Part shown: positions 1-11,331 of the stretch, piece by piece | Layout: each line of letters opens with the position of its first letter | How positions within the stretch are numbered: the first letter of the stretch is position 1 | Origin: Sclerotiophoma versabilis | Lineage: Eukaryota > Ascomycota > Dothideomycetes > Pleosporales > Didymellaceae | Direction of reading: 5' to 3' | Length of the DNA stretch: 64,000 bases | Assembly: GCA_012274445.1 (NCBI GenBank) | Contig: JAAROD010000004.1 | Span: forward strand, 2,356,001 to 2,420,000 | The notes under the pieces: model-generated | The model's input: the letters and a program-made list of their open reading frames with translations, nothing else | Database searches by the model: none | What the model was told of the DNA's origin: nothing | Translations under genes and position numbers: made by a program

Positions 1-1850
1 AGCTTTACCTGAGCTACAGGTTGCGCCTGGCGCGCGAAAGAGAAGGGAGCCATGATGGAGGATCAATGCTATATTCGTATAGGCATTAATTGAAGCGAAA
101 ACTGCAAGAGTGGACGTGTCTATTCGGTCCAAGCACTATGAAAGTGCTGGTGGTGGTTGCAACTGCGGCCGAAGACAGACAAAACAGTCGCGTAGCTCCA
201 TGTTCAGTGAAGACACGCCCGAGCGCCGCGTTTCCGCTTGGCGCACTAGTAATGCTATAAATTCATCAAATTTTGCATCTATCTGCCAGTTAAGACATCG
301 TTCATAGAGTCACTCGCGGGTTGTCAATTTCCCACGGGCGCTCCCGATAGTCTGAGAGAAATTATATCTCCCAGTGAACCCACCGAGCTTCCTCGCGGAG
401 TGGTGGACAAGAAAAGGGAGGTATGACATCCTATCGCGCTTGCTGTCAATGTGCAGAAGGCGCAAATACATCTTAGATGCCGCAAGCCCTTTCATGCTCT
501 GAGAGGTCTCTCCAATAATGCGCGGAGGTCCTCAGCAAACCGCACGCGTTGGTCTCAGGCTAAGCACCTGTGTGACTTGTGTTTAACTTGAACGTTGCTG
601 TCCACCACGACACAGCGTTCCTGTGCCGGATTGTGTGGACTTTAAATAAGTGCAATACTATCTAGAGGACCGTTTCTGCCTACCCAGGGGCTATATTTGC
701 AGGAAGCATAGATACGACATGTAAACAGTATTGTAGTCCTCAGGAGTTTTGTGGGATCGCAGAGAAACTGCGGGTTGGCACCGACTACCTCCCGTGAAAT
801 CAGGCTTGAACCGGACTTGTTTTGTTCAGCAAGAGTCATTGATAAGGAGCACAACTATCACATGCATCTTGAGTCTGTACGCGCTCAGAGATCTCTATAG
901 TCCTCGGAGATATTATCAGACTACAGAGAGCCCGCAGAGAAGCATTGAGTGCCTCCCATAAACGCAGGCTACTCTTCTAGACTGGAAATGCAACTTCTAA
1001 TCCCAAACATGTCAAGGCGCGTTCGCATACCGTGTTATTGTCCCTTCATGCTGAGCGTCATGATATCCCTTGCGCGCGTTGCTTCATTTTGATCCTGTTT
1101 GAAGTAGGCCCGTCAGTATTTTGCCGTACTACTTCTCAAACGTACGTACCTTAGCAGATCGGGCTTTGGACATGTCACACATCTTGCGTCGTCTCCTTTT
1201 TCTTTGTAAAAGGCATTGCAGCATTCGTACAGAGCATCGACCTTCGACATGTCAGGTCTATAAGATGGAGGTGCAGGTGGGATCATGTACCTCTTTTCGA
1301 CACTTCCCTTCATCGAAGTTGTTCTTCTGTATGCAGTCTGAAGTCTGCGTCAGTTGTATTCATACAGATGACCCAATGACTTACTCTGAATCGCACATGC
1401 TCGCGAATGGCACGGCGGATCCTGTTTCAAGTCCTTCTCGATTTCTCCCTTCACCAATCGTGAGTTTCCAGAGCGACATGATGGTTCGTGACATCATAAC
1501 CATACCATGATGAACTGGTTTGGTCTATACTTTCAAGGGATATAACACTTTCAATCGTGGTGCAGGAAGGTTTGATAGCTTGCAATTCGGTGTGTAATGT
1601 ACGCAGTACAACACTGTTCCTGCGAATATAGCTTAGAGTGAAGGTGAGGGCTCATTCGGTTGGTCAGGCTCGTTAGCGCTCCAGGAAGGAGCCCCACTGT
1701 TCGATGCGCACCTCACTTCTTCGCGACAGCTGCTTGCGCCTTACAATCCCTCTCACTGTTCAACTTTGCCACCGATACTCTGCAATAGCTCAACGCGTCT
1801 GCGCGCTTTACCGAGCTTCTCTAACACCTGACGCGATTCGCAACCCACTG
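1..1850. other. No gene recognised (window start)
   Basis: This 1.85-kb stretch has no frame that reads like a protein. Open frames reach at most about 130 codons, with erratic composition and no splice-joined continuation. I saw no tRNA, no rRNA, no terminal repeats and no long tandem repeat. It may be intergenic DNA or the decayed flank of a gene lying outside the window. Confidence 0.5.
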
Positions 1851-1876
1851 TCGGTCTTACGAATACCTCCGTGACA

Positions 1877-1884
1877 TATAAAAG
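1877..1884 (+). promoter_or_regulatory. TATA-like element upstream of SUMO
   Basis: TATAAAAG lies about 150 nt upstream of the SUMO start codon and is followed by a pyrimidine-rich leader. This fits a core promoter with a leader of roughly 100 nt. It is motif evidence only; no transcription start is visible. Confidence 0.4.
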
Positions 1885-2035
1885 GTAGTTCCCCGCCGCC
1901 CAACGACCTTCCACTCCACTTCTGTCGCCTTCGAACGCCCACTGACGCAAGAAATAGTCTTGCGCCGCTCCAGATCCACCAACCACATCACATCCGCTTC
2001 TTAGCCAACACACGACACACCCACGCACAAACGCA

Positions 2036-2412
2036 ATGTCTGACAACGGTTCGCCAGCTCAGAAGCCCGAGGACGCTGGTCCTTCTGAGCACTTGAACAT
2101 CAAGGTCACCGATAACAACAACGAGGTCTTCTTCAAGATCAAGCGCACAACTCAGCTAGGCAAGCTCATGAACGCCTTCTGTGATCGTCAAGGCAAGAAC
2201 ATCTCGAGTGTGCGATTTCTGTTCGAGGGTACGCGCGTTGGGCCTACCGACAACCCAGACACAGTACGTACATCAGGCGCAGCTACCACGAACAACTTAC
2301 ACGGGGCTGCAAATAAACTGTCCACGGACTATTGCTAACATAGGGGCAGCTTGACATGCAGGATGGTGACACGCTTGAGGTGCACCAGGAGCAGATTGGC
2401 GGCAGCTGGTAG
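2036..2412 (+). CDS. SMT3: SUMO (ubiquitin-like modifier)
   Basis: Two exons, 2036-2263 and 2350-2412, give 96 aa. The 86-nt intron starts GTACGT, ends GGCAG and is phase 0. The protein has a short acidic, flexible N-terminus, then the SUMO beta-grasp with EHLNIKVTDNNNEVFFKIK, the conserved RTTQLGKLMNAFC segment, and DGDTLEVHQEQIGG at the C-terminus. After the di-glycine only Ser-Trp follows. In this family that tail is removed by a Ulp1-type protease to expose Gly-Gly, which is then conjugated to lysines through E1 (Aos1-Uba2) and Ubc9. The product acts mainly in the nucleus in DNA repair, transcription and septin control. Length and sequence match single-copy fungal SUMO. The start is the first ATG of the frame, after a CA-rich leader. 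Confidence 0.96.
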
Positions 2413-3031
2413 TCGTTGACAACCTCCACACAGCAACCCAGCTCGTACCGCAGTACCGCAAATGCAGCCATAACCTCTCGCCTACCTAGCTGCTCAACGT
2501 TATTCACGAACCATATGGTTCGGAGACCGCGGTGCAGATCTATGCTTTTAGCGCCGGCGAAGGTGGTACAAAGATGGCTTCTCATTTATGACCTGGACGA
2601 TTCGGAATTTGGCGTTATGGAATCATTGGGCTCGCATGAAGCGACGCCAATTGTGCTTGCATATAGTCTTCAAGAAACGTCGTATGCCGCGATATCGATC
2701 TACGTGCGTTAAAGCTGAAGTCCCCTTGCACTCTAGATTGGCACCGCAACCCCCTTTCGCGGGCAATCATTCCAAGCGTGCGAGCACATTCACCAACCGA
2801 CACATGCCTGAAGCCGTCAACACTACGTGTAGTTCTCTGTCTCTGGATTGACAGTCGGTAAGAAGACACCTCTAATACCACCCAAGAATCACGAAGGGTA
2901 GAAACTTGCGTTCTGCATCGACTGCTTCTGCAACACGATAGCCTTGCATTGGAGAGTGTATGCACATGTCTAAACGCCGTGGCTTCTAGAGTCCCATGTC
3001 TCAACAACTCCAACCGTCAACATCAACACCC
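2413..3031. other. Intergenic between convergent SUMO and succinyl-CoA-ligase-like gene
   Basis: About 620 nt between two convergent genes. It should hold both 3' UTRs. Open frames on both strands are composition accidents with no protein character. I saw no repeat. Confidence 0.5.
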
Positions 3032-5293
3032 TCACTTTGCCCCATTAGCGAGCTCACCAACCTTCTTAACAGCCTCCTCAAAATCATTGATCGCAAAAAT
3101 CGGCAAGTTCGCCTTGGCCAATATCTCCTGCCCCTTCTCCTCGTTTGTGCCTCTCAATCTGACCACTACGGGTTTCTCTACACCGACTTCCTTGAAGGCC
3201 AGAATGATGCCTTCCGCGATCATGTCTGCCAGCGTCAGTCCGCCGAAGATATTGACGAAGACAACGGCTACGCGAGGATCGGACAGAATGAGTTTAAAGG
3301 AGGTTTTGATCGTCTGGCTTGTTGCTTTGCCGCCGGTGTCGAGGAAGTTTGCGTTTGCGGTTGAGTAGGGCGGCTGCGAGAGTCGCAGGTGCAAGACGTC
3401 GTTTGTGTTCATTGCTAATCCTGCTCCGTTTACTAGCGTGCCTACAAGATTCCTCGGCTCGCCGTCTGTCAGACTTGATGTCTGCGGCGGCATCTGTGTG
3501 TTGGCTTGCAGGCGACCGTCAGGCTGGGGCGTATCCAGTGGGATGTAGACAATGCCTGCTTCCTCTGCTTCGAACTCGGTGGGCGAGAGCTTGTCACGTA
3601 GGGCGTGCAGGTCGGCTTGTCGCTGGTTGGAGCGGTAGGCGGCGTCATCGAAGAAGAGGTAGGGGCTGTAGACTTGAATTTCGTCCTGGTTGGGGTTGAG
3701 GGAGAGGGCGACGTGGGCGTCGATGGCCTCCTTTTCGGTGTACAGCTTCCACAAGTTGTGTATTATTTTGGCTACCTGGGCTTTCGCCTTCGGTGGTGCG
3801 GCGTCGAGTTGTAACCATGCCATTGCATCGTTGACGGCCTTTGGGGATGGCCCCTCCCGATAGTCGAAGGGGAACCTCCGTACGCGCTGGTGCAGCTGGT
3901 CTGGATTTGCTGTCGGAGCGGCGATTATGGATGGAGAGCGGTTGACGCGGTGTGGCGATATACCAAGGTAATGGCTCGATTGTTGATCTTTGGGTTTTGA
4001 GACTACAGTAATGTTGTAATTCTTGAGAATGTTTGCATTCTGTTCGGCCGACAAGTGCAGCGAGCGCTTCTGCTGTTGGGAGTTTGGCTGTGTTGTGTTC
4101 CAGGCTGGACGACGAGCTGATGTGTGGTATCCACGACGGGCTTGAACTGCTGATTGCTCCTGATGTATTGTCAGCACTCTCGCGCATATCCCAGAAGCTA
4201 CAACTTACGACTTTCTTCACGTTACGGCCAGACTTTGCCAGAATGGCCTTCATCACGCCGCCGAACTTAGCTGGGTGATCAACCATAATGACACCGGCAG
4301 CCTCAAGAGCTCTATACTTGGCTTCCGATGTGCCTTCCCCCAGTCCAGTCCAGGCTCCTGCGTGACCAGTGACTTTACCAGGTTTCGCCTGGAAGCCACC
4401 AATACAAGAAGCGATTGGCTTGGGGTTGGTCACACGCTTGTTGTAGTCCTTGATCCAGTCTGCGGCCTCTTCTTCGTTGGTGCCACCAAGCTCGCCTACT
4501 AAAATGATCGCTTCTGTGTCGTCATCCGTCTCGAAGACCTTCAGCGCATCCACGAAGTTGGTTCCGGCGATCACATCACCGCCCATACCGATGCAGAGAC
4601 TCTGCCCCACGCCAGCTCTTGTAAGGGAGCCTACAGTCTCGTATGACAATGTACCCGACTTCGCGATGATGCCAATATGACCTGGCGAAAATGTGGGCAG
4701 AGGCTGGAAACCAATTCGACAGCGTCCAATGGCCGATATGATGCCGGGTGCATTTGCGCCTACGAGCCGTGATTTGGATTGTGCCTTCAACATGGAGTGT
4801 ATCTGGCTGCAATCAGCATATTTCTCAAACGAGCATCTTAATTGCTTACCCTCATGAGATCGTGGATTGGAATATGTTCAGCAACAGCGACAATGAGCGG
4901 CACTTCTGCTTCAATGGCCTCCTCAATGGCGGCCGCAGCCTGAGGTGCCGCGACGTAGATACCAGTCGCGTCTGGCTTTAACTGCTCCATCGCTTTCCGT
5001 ACAGAACCAACCACAGGGAGTCCCAGATGCTCCTGGCCATCTTTCTTTGGGTTGGTTCCACCGACGACATTTGTGCCCCATGCGATTGACTCCTGCGCAT
5101 TGGCTGTAGCGAGCTTGCCCGTGAAGCCTTGAAATATGACACGGGTATGGGTGCCAATTTTGAGGTTCTGGATAGTGTCATCATAGCCACTGCATCTCGA
5201 GGTTGTAGAAAAGGCGGCTTGAGGTATACGGCGGTGAAGACGTTGAGGTCTGAGTGCTTTGCTGCTCAAGCAGCTTGTGTGTCGCGAAATCAT
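3032..5293 (-). CDS. Fused succinyl-CoA ligase alpha/beta-like protein
   Basis: Three exons, 5293-4850, 4802-4209 and 4159-3032, give 721 aa. The two introns are 47 and 49 nt, both phase 0. Residues 1-35 look like a mitochondrial presequence (Arg/Ser-rich, ending FSTTSR). Residues 36-345 match the succinyl-CoA ligase alpha subunit: CoA-binding Rossmann part (FQGFTGKLATANAQ), IGMGGDVIAGTNF, and GHAGA with the phospho-histidine near residue 295. Residues 347-385 are a linker (RRGYHTSARRP, KRSLHLS) that resembles a second presequence followed by the start of beta. The C-terminal part matches beta (LVNGAGLAMNTNDV, VNIFGG, PVVVRLRGTN). The ATP-grasp part is degenerate: the glycine-rich AGGRGK segment is absent and the usual EINPL reads SLNPN. 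Alpha is a separate polypeptide in the ordinary TCA-cycle enzyme, so this may be a paralogue with altered or lost nucleotide use. The start was chosen as the Met that opens the presequence. Confidence 0.85.
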
Positions 5294-6502
5294 GACGCAG
5301 TCTCGAGCTCCCAGCAACAGCAAGAAAGACGTGAGAGAAAGCAAAAGGGTGGAGATGCGTCTCGTAGCAGCAGTGCAACTTGTGTGCACGTCGAAGACAC
5401 CCAATTGAGCCCCCAAAGCCTTGGTTCAGTGCTTGGAGTTTTCAGTAATGCGCACTGGCGATGGAGCTCTGGGGATAACCGGCGGCTACTTGCAAGTAAC
5501 CGGCTCTCTACCCCTCATAGCCGCCGGCACTCGGAGGAGCCTCAGGCTCCGGCTTCACGTGCAGGTTCCCAAGCACATGCTTGAAACTGCTCGTATGCTC
5601 CAAGCTGCGATGTCGGCAGCAGTGGTCAGCATGGACCTCGCTCGAAACGCAGCATGGTTGCACTCAAAGAAATGTTGCCGCATGTTCGCCCATGTCGGTG
5701 CTCGTAACAAGAAGTTCGCTACATATAGTGGCTTCACTCGATCATACTCTCAACATGTTGCGCGGTCTTGAAGGTCATCATTTGACCGCTGCTGAACTTG
5801 GCGATGTGGAAGCTGTTGTGGGTTTTCTCCTGAGGCTCAGCCCCTGTTAATGGATCTGATGTGCACACCGTCGAGCACACAAATGTTCTCGAACTGATCG
5901 CCCGCCAACGCATCGTCCCTGTGCCGACCCGGTCTTCCTCGTTGGAACGCAGGAACACGCAACGCGCCTCACCAACGGGCTCTCAACACAGCAACCAGAG
6001 CGCCCAAGTGTTCTAAATCCATTCGGAGCCAGAGTCTAGAAGGCCCCAGAGAGTATCAGAAACAGCGGGACCCCGGCGGCAATTGCCAATTGGCATCGAT
6101 CTGACATTGTTATGGCTGCTTTAGAGCTTGCTGGATGACGCGCACCTCTTCCCCACAATTTTTACTCGATGGACAGGGACACTACCTCGTATGGGATGCT
6201 TGCGCGGGCTCCTCGGGAAATCGCCGTGGATGAAAGGTGTTTCACGTCAGACTGCAAAATATAGAAGCAGTCTAGTGGGTACACTGTTTCCTTGCTTTGT
6301 GGTACAGATACAAAACACCTTGCTTCCCTTGTCATCAATTGTTGTTGGACACCGTGCTTCTGAGGCTGAAATTATTTGACCGCACCGTTACGCTCCCCAG
6401 ATTTGACCCCTACCCCGCAAAATCTCCCGCTCACGCCATTGAATCCTTCTTGAATTGCACACGACACCACAAGCAAACGAAACCAGCACCTCTCGCCCAG
6501 CC
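5294..6502. other. Divergent intergenic region
   Basis: 1.2 kb between the divergent starts of the succinyl-CoA-ligase-like gene and the 6503 gene. It must hold both promoters. Frames of up to about 115 codons occur but are antisense overlaps of low-complexity composition with no joinable exons. No RNA gene was seen. Confidence 0.5.
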
Positions 6503-7131
6503 ATGTCAGCCACAGAGTCCATCCGCAAAACGCCCAGCGAAACAGGTACGCCATCTCCATATATGCAATTCAACGTCACACCACTAACGTTATTTACCTA
6601 GAAATCGCAACCACCCTCTCCCACCTGAAGCTCTCCACCACCGTACCACAAAAGCCCTTGCACAAGCCAAAATCGAAGCCCGTCGCCGACAGCTGGGACC
6701 TCGAGTCCTCGGGCTCCGACACCGAAACCGAGACCTCCACTGCTCCGCTGTCGACAACCAGCACCTCGACTACCCTGACGAACGACGAGCTCCCCCCACA
6801 TCCTCCACCACCAACACCCGCGTCTCCCACGCCCTTCGACTTCCCAGATAACACGCCTTATGGCGCGGCGGGGCGGTTGCGCGGGGACAGCGGAGTGAGT
6901 GCCGGAGAGTCGGGGAAGTTGGACAAGCGACCCGAGAAGACGACTGCGGTTGCAGGGCGGATGATTGCGGGGGCGCTGGGGGTGCGGGCGCCGAAGAGGA
7001 CAGAGGAGGAGAGGGAATTTGATCGTGCGATGCGGGAGAAGGAGAGGAAGAGGAGGAATGAGGAGCGAGAGAGGGAGAAGAGGGAGAAGGAGGAACAAGA
7101 GGCGAGGAAGAAGGCTATTTGGGATGATTGA
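6503..7131 (+). CDS. Conserved-looking acidic/basic coiled-coil protein, function unknown
   Basis: Two exons, 6503-6545 and 6602-7131, give 190 aa. The intron (GTACGC...CCTAG, 56 nt) is phase 1. The protein starts MSATESIRKTPSETEIATT and has the motif KPVADSWDLESSGSDTETE near residues 40-60. A Ser/Thr/Pro-rich linker follows. A second block (AGRMIAGALGVRAPKRTEEE) runs into a highly charged helix of Glu/Arg/Lys up to the C-terminal AIWDD. I recognise the layout (acidic DSW box, then LGVRxPKxTEE, then a charged helix) as that of a fungal protein of unknown function, and cannot name a family. There is no signal peptide or membrane segment, so it is probably nuclear or cytosolic. It is convergent with the Bqt4-like gene. 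Confidence 0.75.
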
Positions 7132-7688
7132 GCTGTGAAGGCTGCAGACTCGGGGGACTTGAGGCTGAGCATGGCGCGACAGTGATGATTGATGACTATC
7201 CTCTCGTGTATATCGCGCTCTTCCAGAACCGTCTGTGTGCGGGGTGACTGTCTTGTGAGTGTGGCACGCTTCCTTGACATTGTATATATTGTGCTGGAAG
7301 AATGTGAAATACTTGTGGTCACTCTCCTCGCCACACGCAACGAGCGCAATGCCGTGACCGCATTGGTGTTTCGTGTAGACCGCAATTGTGTTCGTGCAAA
7401 TAATATATGAAGTGCATAGCGCTCCCGAACGGGTAGCGCGAGGAATTCCATTAAAGTACTCTACTTCGTCGCTGGAGATAGTTGCCCACTCCAATCGCTG
7501 TACAAAACGAGTGTACACCGTCCAACCGCAAGGACATGCAAACGCCAAATGAGTAGAAGATCGAGAAGGTATCTGCAGTAAGTAGATCGGGTGGTGGTCG
7601 AATAGTACAGAATGAAACTCGAAATCCAACACTAGTAATGCAGACAGAAAGCCGACCGTCAAAGAAAGGAAACTAGCTGGTCTCGTGA

Positions 7689-9160
7689 CTATACTGCGAA
7701 GTACTGGATGGCCGTGCTAGGTTGTGTTAGCTGGTGTCTCGTGGTATGGTTCGTAAGCGTGCTTACCCGAGCGCTGCCATTACGGTAAGACCGACAAGTG
7801 CTCTCCTTGTGACTTTCTCCTTTGTGAGCTTCTGCTCTGTTGTGTACAGCTTCTTCGAAAGCTTCGCCGGTCGCTCGGCCTCGAGCTCCTCCTCGTCAAG
7901 AACCTCCTCCACTTTGCGCTTTGTCGATGTAAGAGTGCTCGACGCGCCGGCGTCCAGCTCTCGTGCTTCCTCGACCATGCGCTTGGCCTCCTCAATCATC
8001 TTAGCGGGATCCTCAGGCTCACGCAGCTCAGGGTGCGACGCAGGTACGTCAATCTGGACGTTTGTTGTTGTAACTTCAGAGTCGCCCTTCTGTTCGACAG
8101 TCTCCTTGACTTCGATGCGTACTGTCTCGGACTTGATATCGCCATCCTGTGCCTCCTTGACATCTCCGTTTACTGAGGATGCGACTGACTCCGACTGCAT
8201 CACGCCGTTAGTGACCAGAGCCGAGGATGGTGATTCGGTCGCAGTGCTTTGGAAGATCTCTTCGGCCTTCATAGCCTCGGAGCGGCCGCGCGTTGCGCGC
8301 GACTTGCGTGGAGTAGCGATTTTGCGGCTCGGCGTAGCCATCTTGCTGGGCGAAACACTCCTAGTTGATCGTGCGCGCGTCGTGCGAAGCGAGGCTGTGT
8401 GAGGTGGGAGCTTGACGTTCTGGGCTTTGCTCAGATCGAACTTGGGGGGTGCCTGGATGTGAACGTTGTGCTTGTCCTTCGCGCCCTTTTCAATTGGCTC
8501 GTTGTCAAGTAGGGCCAGAATCCAGTGGCGCATTGAGTATTCGTCGGCAAGTGAAAGTGCTGCGAGAGTTTTGATCAGCCGTGTTCGTGACGCCGAAAGG
8601 TCTTTCACATACCTTCTTCTGGTGCGATCCAAACGCTGCCTGCGACCTCATCCGGGCCCGCAGAGGGGAAGGTCTTCTGGTATTTGCGCTCAGCTTCTTC
8701 CTCAGCCAGCGTAGCCCATGGGAACGCGGCCTTGAACATGCCAGTTGCGCTGATGTAACCGTCGCTGCTGCGGCGCTGTCCACCTCGTTAGTCCAACAGT
8801 TGCGCTTCGTCGACGAATCATCCTCGTACCATCAGAAAGTAAGACACTGGGTAGCCGTTGGTGCCAGGCATAAAAATCTCAGAGCCGGAAAGGTCCTTGG
8901 GCAAGGGCACGCGCAAATGCGCGTAGTCGAACAGGCCACTGCTTTGCGGCTTGGTCGCGCTGGTCAGACCGGTGGCGCCAGTCTTGGTTCCGAGGTTTGT
9001 TTGACCCAGGCGACGCCTCTCAATGAGGATTTCGACTGCGAAGCGCTGTCAGCTTCTATTACGCGATGAATGCGACGCGCCGCTGGAACATACTAGCTGT
9101 GCTATCTGTCGGCTCGAGGAGCGGGTTCATGCGCTCGGGGAGTGGACGCGTCGTGGACAT
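7689..9160 (-). CDS. bqt4: Bqt4-like inner nuclear membrane protein with APSES/KilA-N domain
   Basis: Five exons, 9160-9094, 9035-8830, 8775-8613, 8559-7767 and 7716-7689, give 418 aa. The introns are 58, 54, 53 and 50 nt. Residues about 40-150 form an APSES/KilA-N-type domain (RVPLPKDLSGSEIF, SSDGYISATGMFKAAFPWA, EYSMRHWILALLDNEP). A Ser/Arg/Lys-rich stretch follows (ATPSRKIATPRKSRATRGR), then an acidic region, a basic segment and a C-terminal hydrophobic helix (ALVGLTVMAALGTAIQYF). In fission yeast, Bqt4 anchors telomeres to the inner nuclear membrane and helps bouquet formation. Length, domain order and tail anchor agree. The last 28-nt exon supplies the end of the membrane helix. If the last intron stays in, the frame stops at once (GGG TAA), truncating the anchor. 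Confidence 0.87.
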
Positions 9161-10346
9161 TGTCGCGAGTCTAAATGATACTACAGGCGATGTGGTGGTG
9201 GGAGGCGCGCCGCGCGGTGTGGTCGCGGAGAGAGGTGAGAGGCGTAGCGTAACGACGACGTAACACGCGAACCACGAGAGAAGAGCTTTGTCGCAAATGC
9301 GAAAGATGGAAGACTAGAACACAATCAAGTGTTGGAGGTGGAATGGGCTCGGACGCGACCTGGTTGAGGTGAAGGAAAGCTGCGCGCGCGTTGACGTTAT
9401 TGCTCGAGCTTGGAAGTTTGACACGGGTAGGAGAAGAAGGAAGGAACGGGGTGCGAAATGTACGCTAGTCAGCGGTGGCTGGCTTCCCCAGACCATGCCT
9501 CATCGCGTTCGTGAAAATTTCCCGGCTGCCCATTTCAAACATTTCAATTGCTCTGAACATGCCGATTGGTTATTCAACGCTCAAAATTTAGTCCAGCGCC
9601 GAATCAGTGATGTTTGCAAGTGACGCGGTGAACAGCCCGTCGCCAATCAAGGCAGGTACCGCATTTAGTTCTTCGGCCGCGTCGAACCACAAAGCAAACA
9701 AGCGTGCCCTGTAGCAGTTCTGCACAAGGATGAAGCCCGCCAGTGGGTTTGGGGGAACCACTACAGAAGCTCTCAGGCACCAAGTCACCAATGGCAAAGG
9801 TGCGCACTGACGTGTACACACTGAAATGCATACACCACACTACCGGCAGTCCTCTGCGAGATTTCGAGAAATGTAGCAGGATCTGAAACTGAGAGCAAAG
9901 CTTTGGACGAGAGCCCTTCGCAATGTGGAGCTCAGAGTCAGGCACCACTCACCGGTGTTGTTGCGAGAGCAAAGAAGCCTTCCGTGCTTAGGAGAGAGGC
10001 AGTTGGCGCTAGCCATTGTTCCATGTCCTGCAGCAATCGACGTTGAGATGGCAGATGTACAACGTGAATATGCAAGGACGGGCTCCTGCCTTGGGGCTTA
10101 GAATGCCACTGCAATCTAACAGCACGAGCAAGCTTGCGATTGCAGACCCGGGGATGCTGTCTCGAGGATGTTGAGCCGATGGATCCTGGCAGACTGAGCG
10201 GTGAAGTCGAGCTGCGTGCCCCGCTAAAGTCGAGGCTGGCCGCTCGAGCAGCAGCGACACACTCGACTCTCTCCACAAATCCAGCGCCTTCCAGAAACAC
10301 ACCGTTGTCTACCTGAAGCTTACCCACACATCGTTACCCAGCAAAC
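9161..10346. other. Divergent intergenic region Bqt4/Rho-GDI
   Basis: 1.19 kb between two divergent starts. It should contain both promoters and the 5' leaders. Minus-strand frames of 110-130 codons around 9600-10330 have no family character and no consistent splice sites. No RNA gene or repeat was seen. Confidence 0.5.
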
Positions 10347-11109
10347 ATGGCCGACCACAACGACGATCTCCACGCAGAGCAGACCGAGGGCTTCAAGGTC
10401 GGTGAGAAGAAGACGCTCGATGAGTACCAGAACTTGGGTAGGCGGCTCCCTGTTGGGTTTCCACCACCCTGACCACCACAATTGCTGACACCTTGTACGA
10501 CAGACAAGGACGACGAGGCACTGAACAAGTGGAAAGCTTCTCTTGGTCTTGGTCAGGGCAAGGACATCTCAGACCCCAACGACCCCCGCAAATGCATTAT
10601 TTACTCGCTCGGTCTCGAAGTCGAGGGCCGTCCCGACATTATCATCGACCTCAAGTCGCCTGGTGCTCTTGAGGCTCTCGAGAAGAAGCCATTCGTAATC
10701 AAGGAGGGTGCTACATTCCGCATGAAGGCACAGTTCAAGGTCCAGCATGAGATCCTGGCAGGCCTAAAGTACCTGCAGAAGGTCACACGCATGGGTGTCA
10801 GCAACAAGATGCAGGAGATGATGGTAGGTAACGGCCTTGTACGACCAGAAGAAGATGCTAACCATCTTGACAGGGCTCATATGGACCCAGCACAGAAGAG
10901 AAGCCGTTCTACGAGAAGAAGTGTAAGTCCAGTCCGGATGTCACATGTTCCTATCTTGACTAACAAACTTCGCAGTCGAACCCGAGACCGCTCCCTCTGG
11001 CATGCTCGGTCGTGGCCACTACACCGCTGTCTCTAAGTTTGTTGACGACGACAACCAGACCCACCTGCAGTTCACCTGGTCCTTCGACATCAAGAAGGAC
11101 TGGGCGTAA
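10347..11109 (+). CDS. RDI1: Rho GDP-dissociation inhibitor
   Basis: Four exons, 10347-10437, 10504-10823, 10874-10922 and 10976-11109, give 197 aa, the usual length of Rho-GDIs. The introns are 66, 50 and 53 nt, and the third has a clear CTAAC branch site. The N-terminal regulatory arm includes GEKKTLDEYQNLDKDDEAL. The immunoglobulin-like domain carries SLGLEVEGRPDI, FVIKEGATFRMKAQFKVQH, GLKYLQKV, SYGPSTEEKPFYEKKF and HLQFTWSFDIKKDW at the C-terminus. The family extracts prenylated Rho/Cdc42 GTPases from membranes and holds them GDP-bound in the cytosol, shaping polarity and hyphal growth. All expected blocks are present in order. Confidence 0.96.
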
Positions 11110-11331
11110 GCGCTCAACGAAAGCGATATATATCTGGAAGTGGCTGGCCACTTAGCTGGCATTGGATATGGACCAAGCGGTCGATATTGATATCAAGGGT
11201 GTTCAAAATGACGACTCACGATGTCGATGATTCCCAGACTGATTTCTCGAGTTGGAAACGACAACTCATAGCATAGCGACAACAAGACATTGACATATCT
11301 CGAGCCTGCGCTGTAGGATCTCTGGCTGTGT

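Noticed and set aside
1753..2046. Minus-strand open frame upstream of SUMO
   Set aside because: It overlaps the SUMO leader and start; composition is erratic and no family pattern is visible.
2615..3013. Minus-strand frame of 132 codons downstream of SUMO
   Set aside because: Arg/Ser/Cys-rich noise with no conserved block, lying in a convergent 3' region.
9604..10327. Two minus-strand frames of 114-129 codons upstream of Rho-GDI
   Set aside because: No domain, no joinable splice sites and no continuity; taken as promoter/leader DNA.
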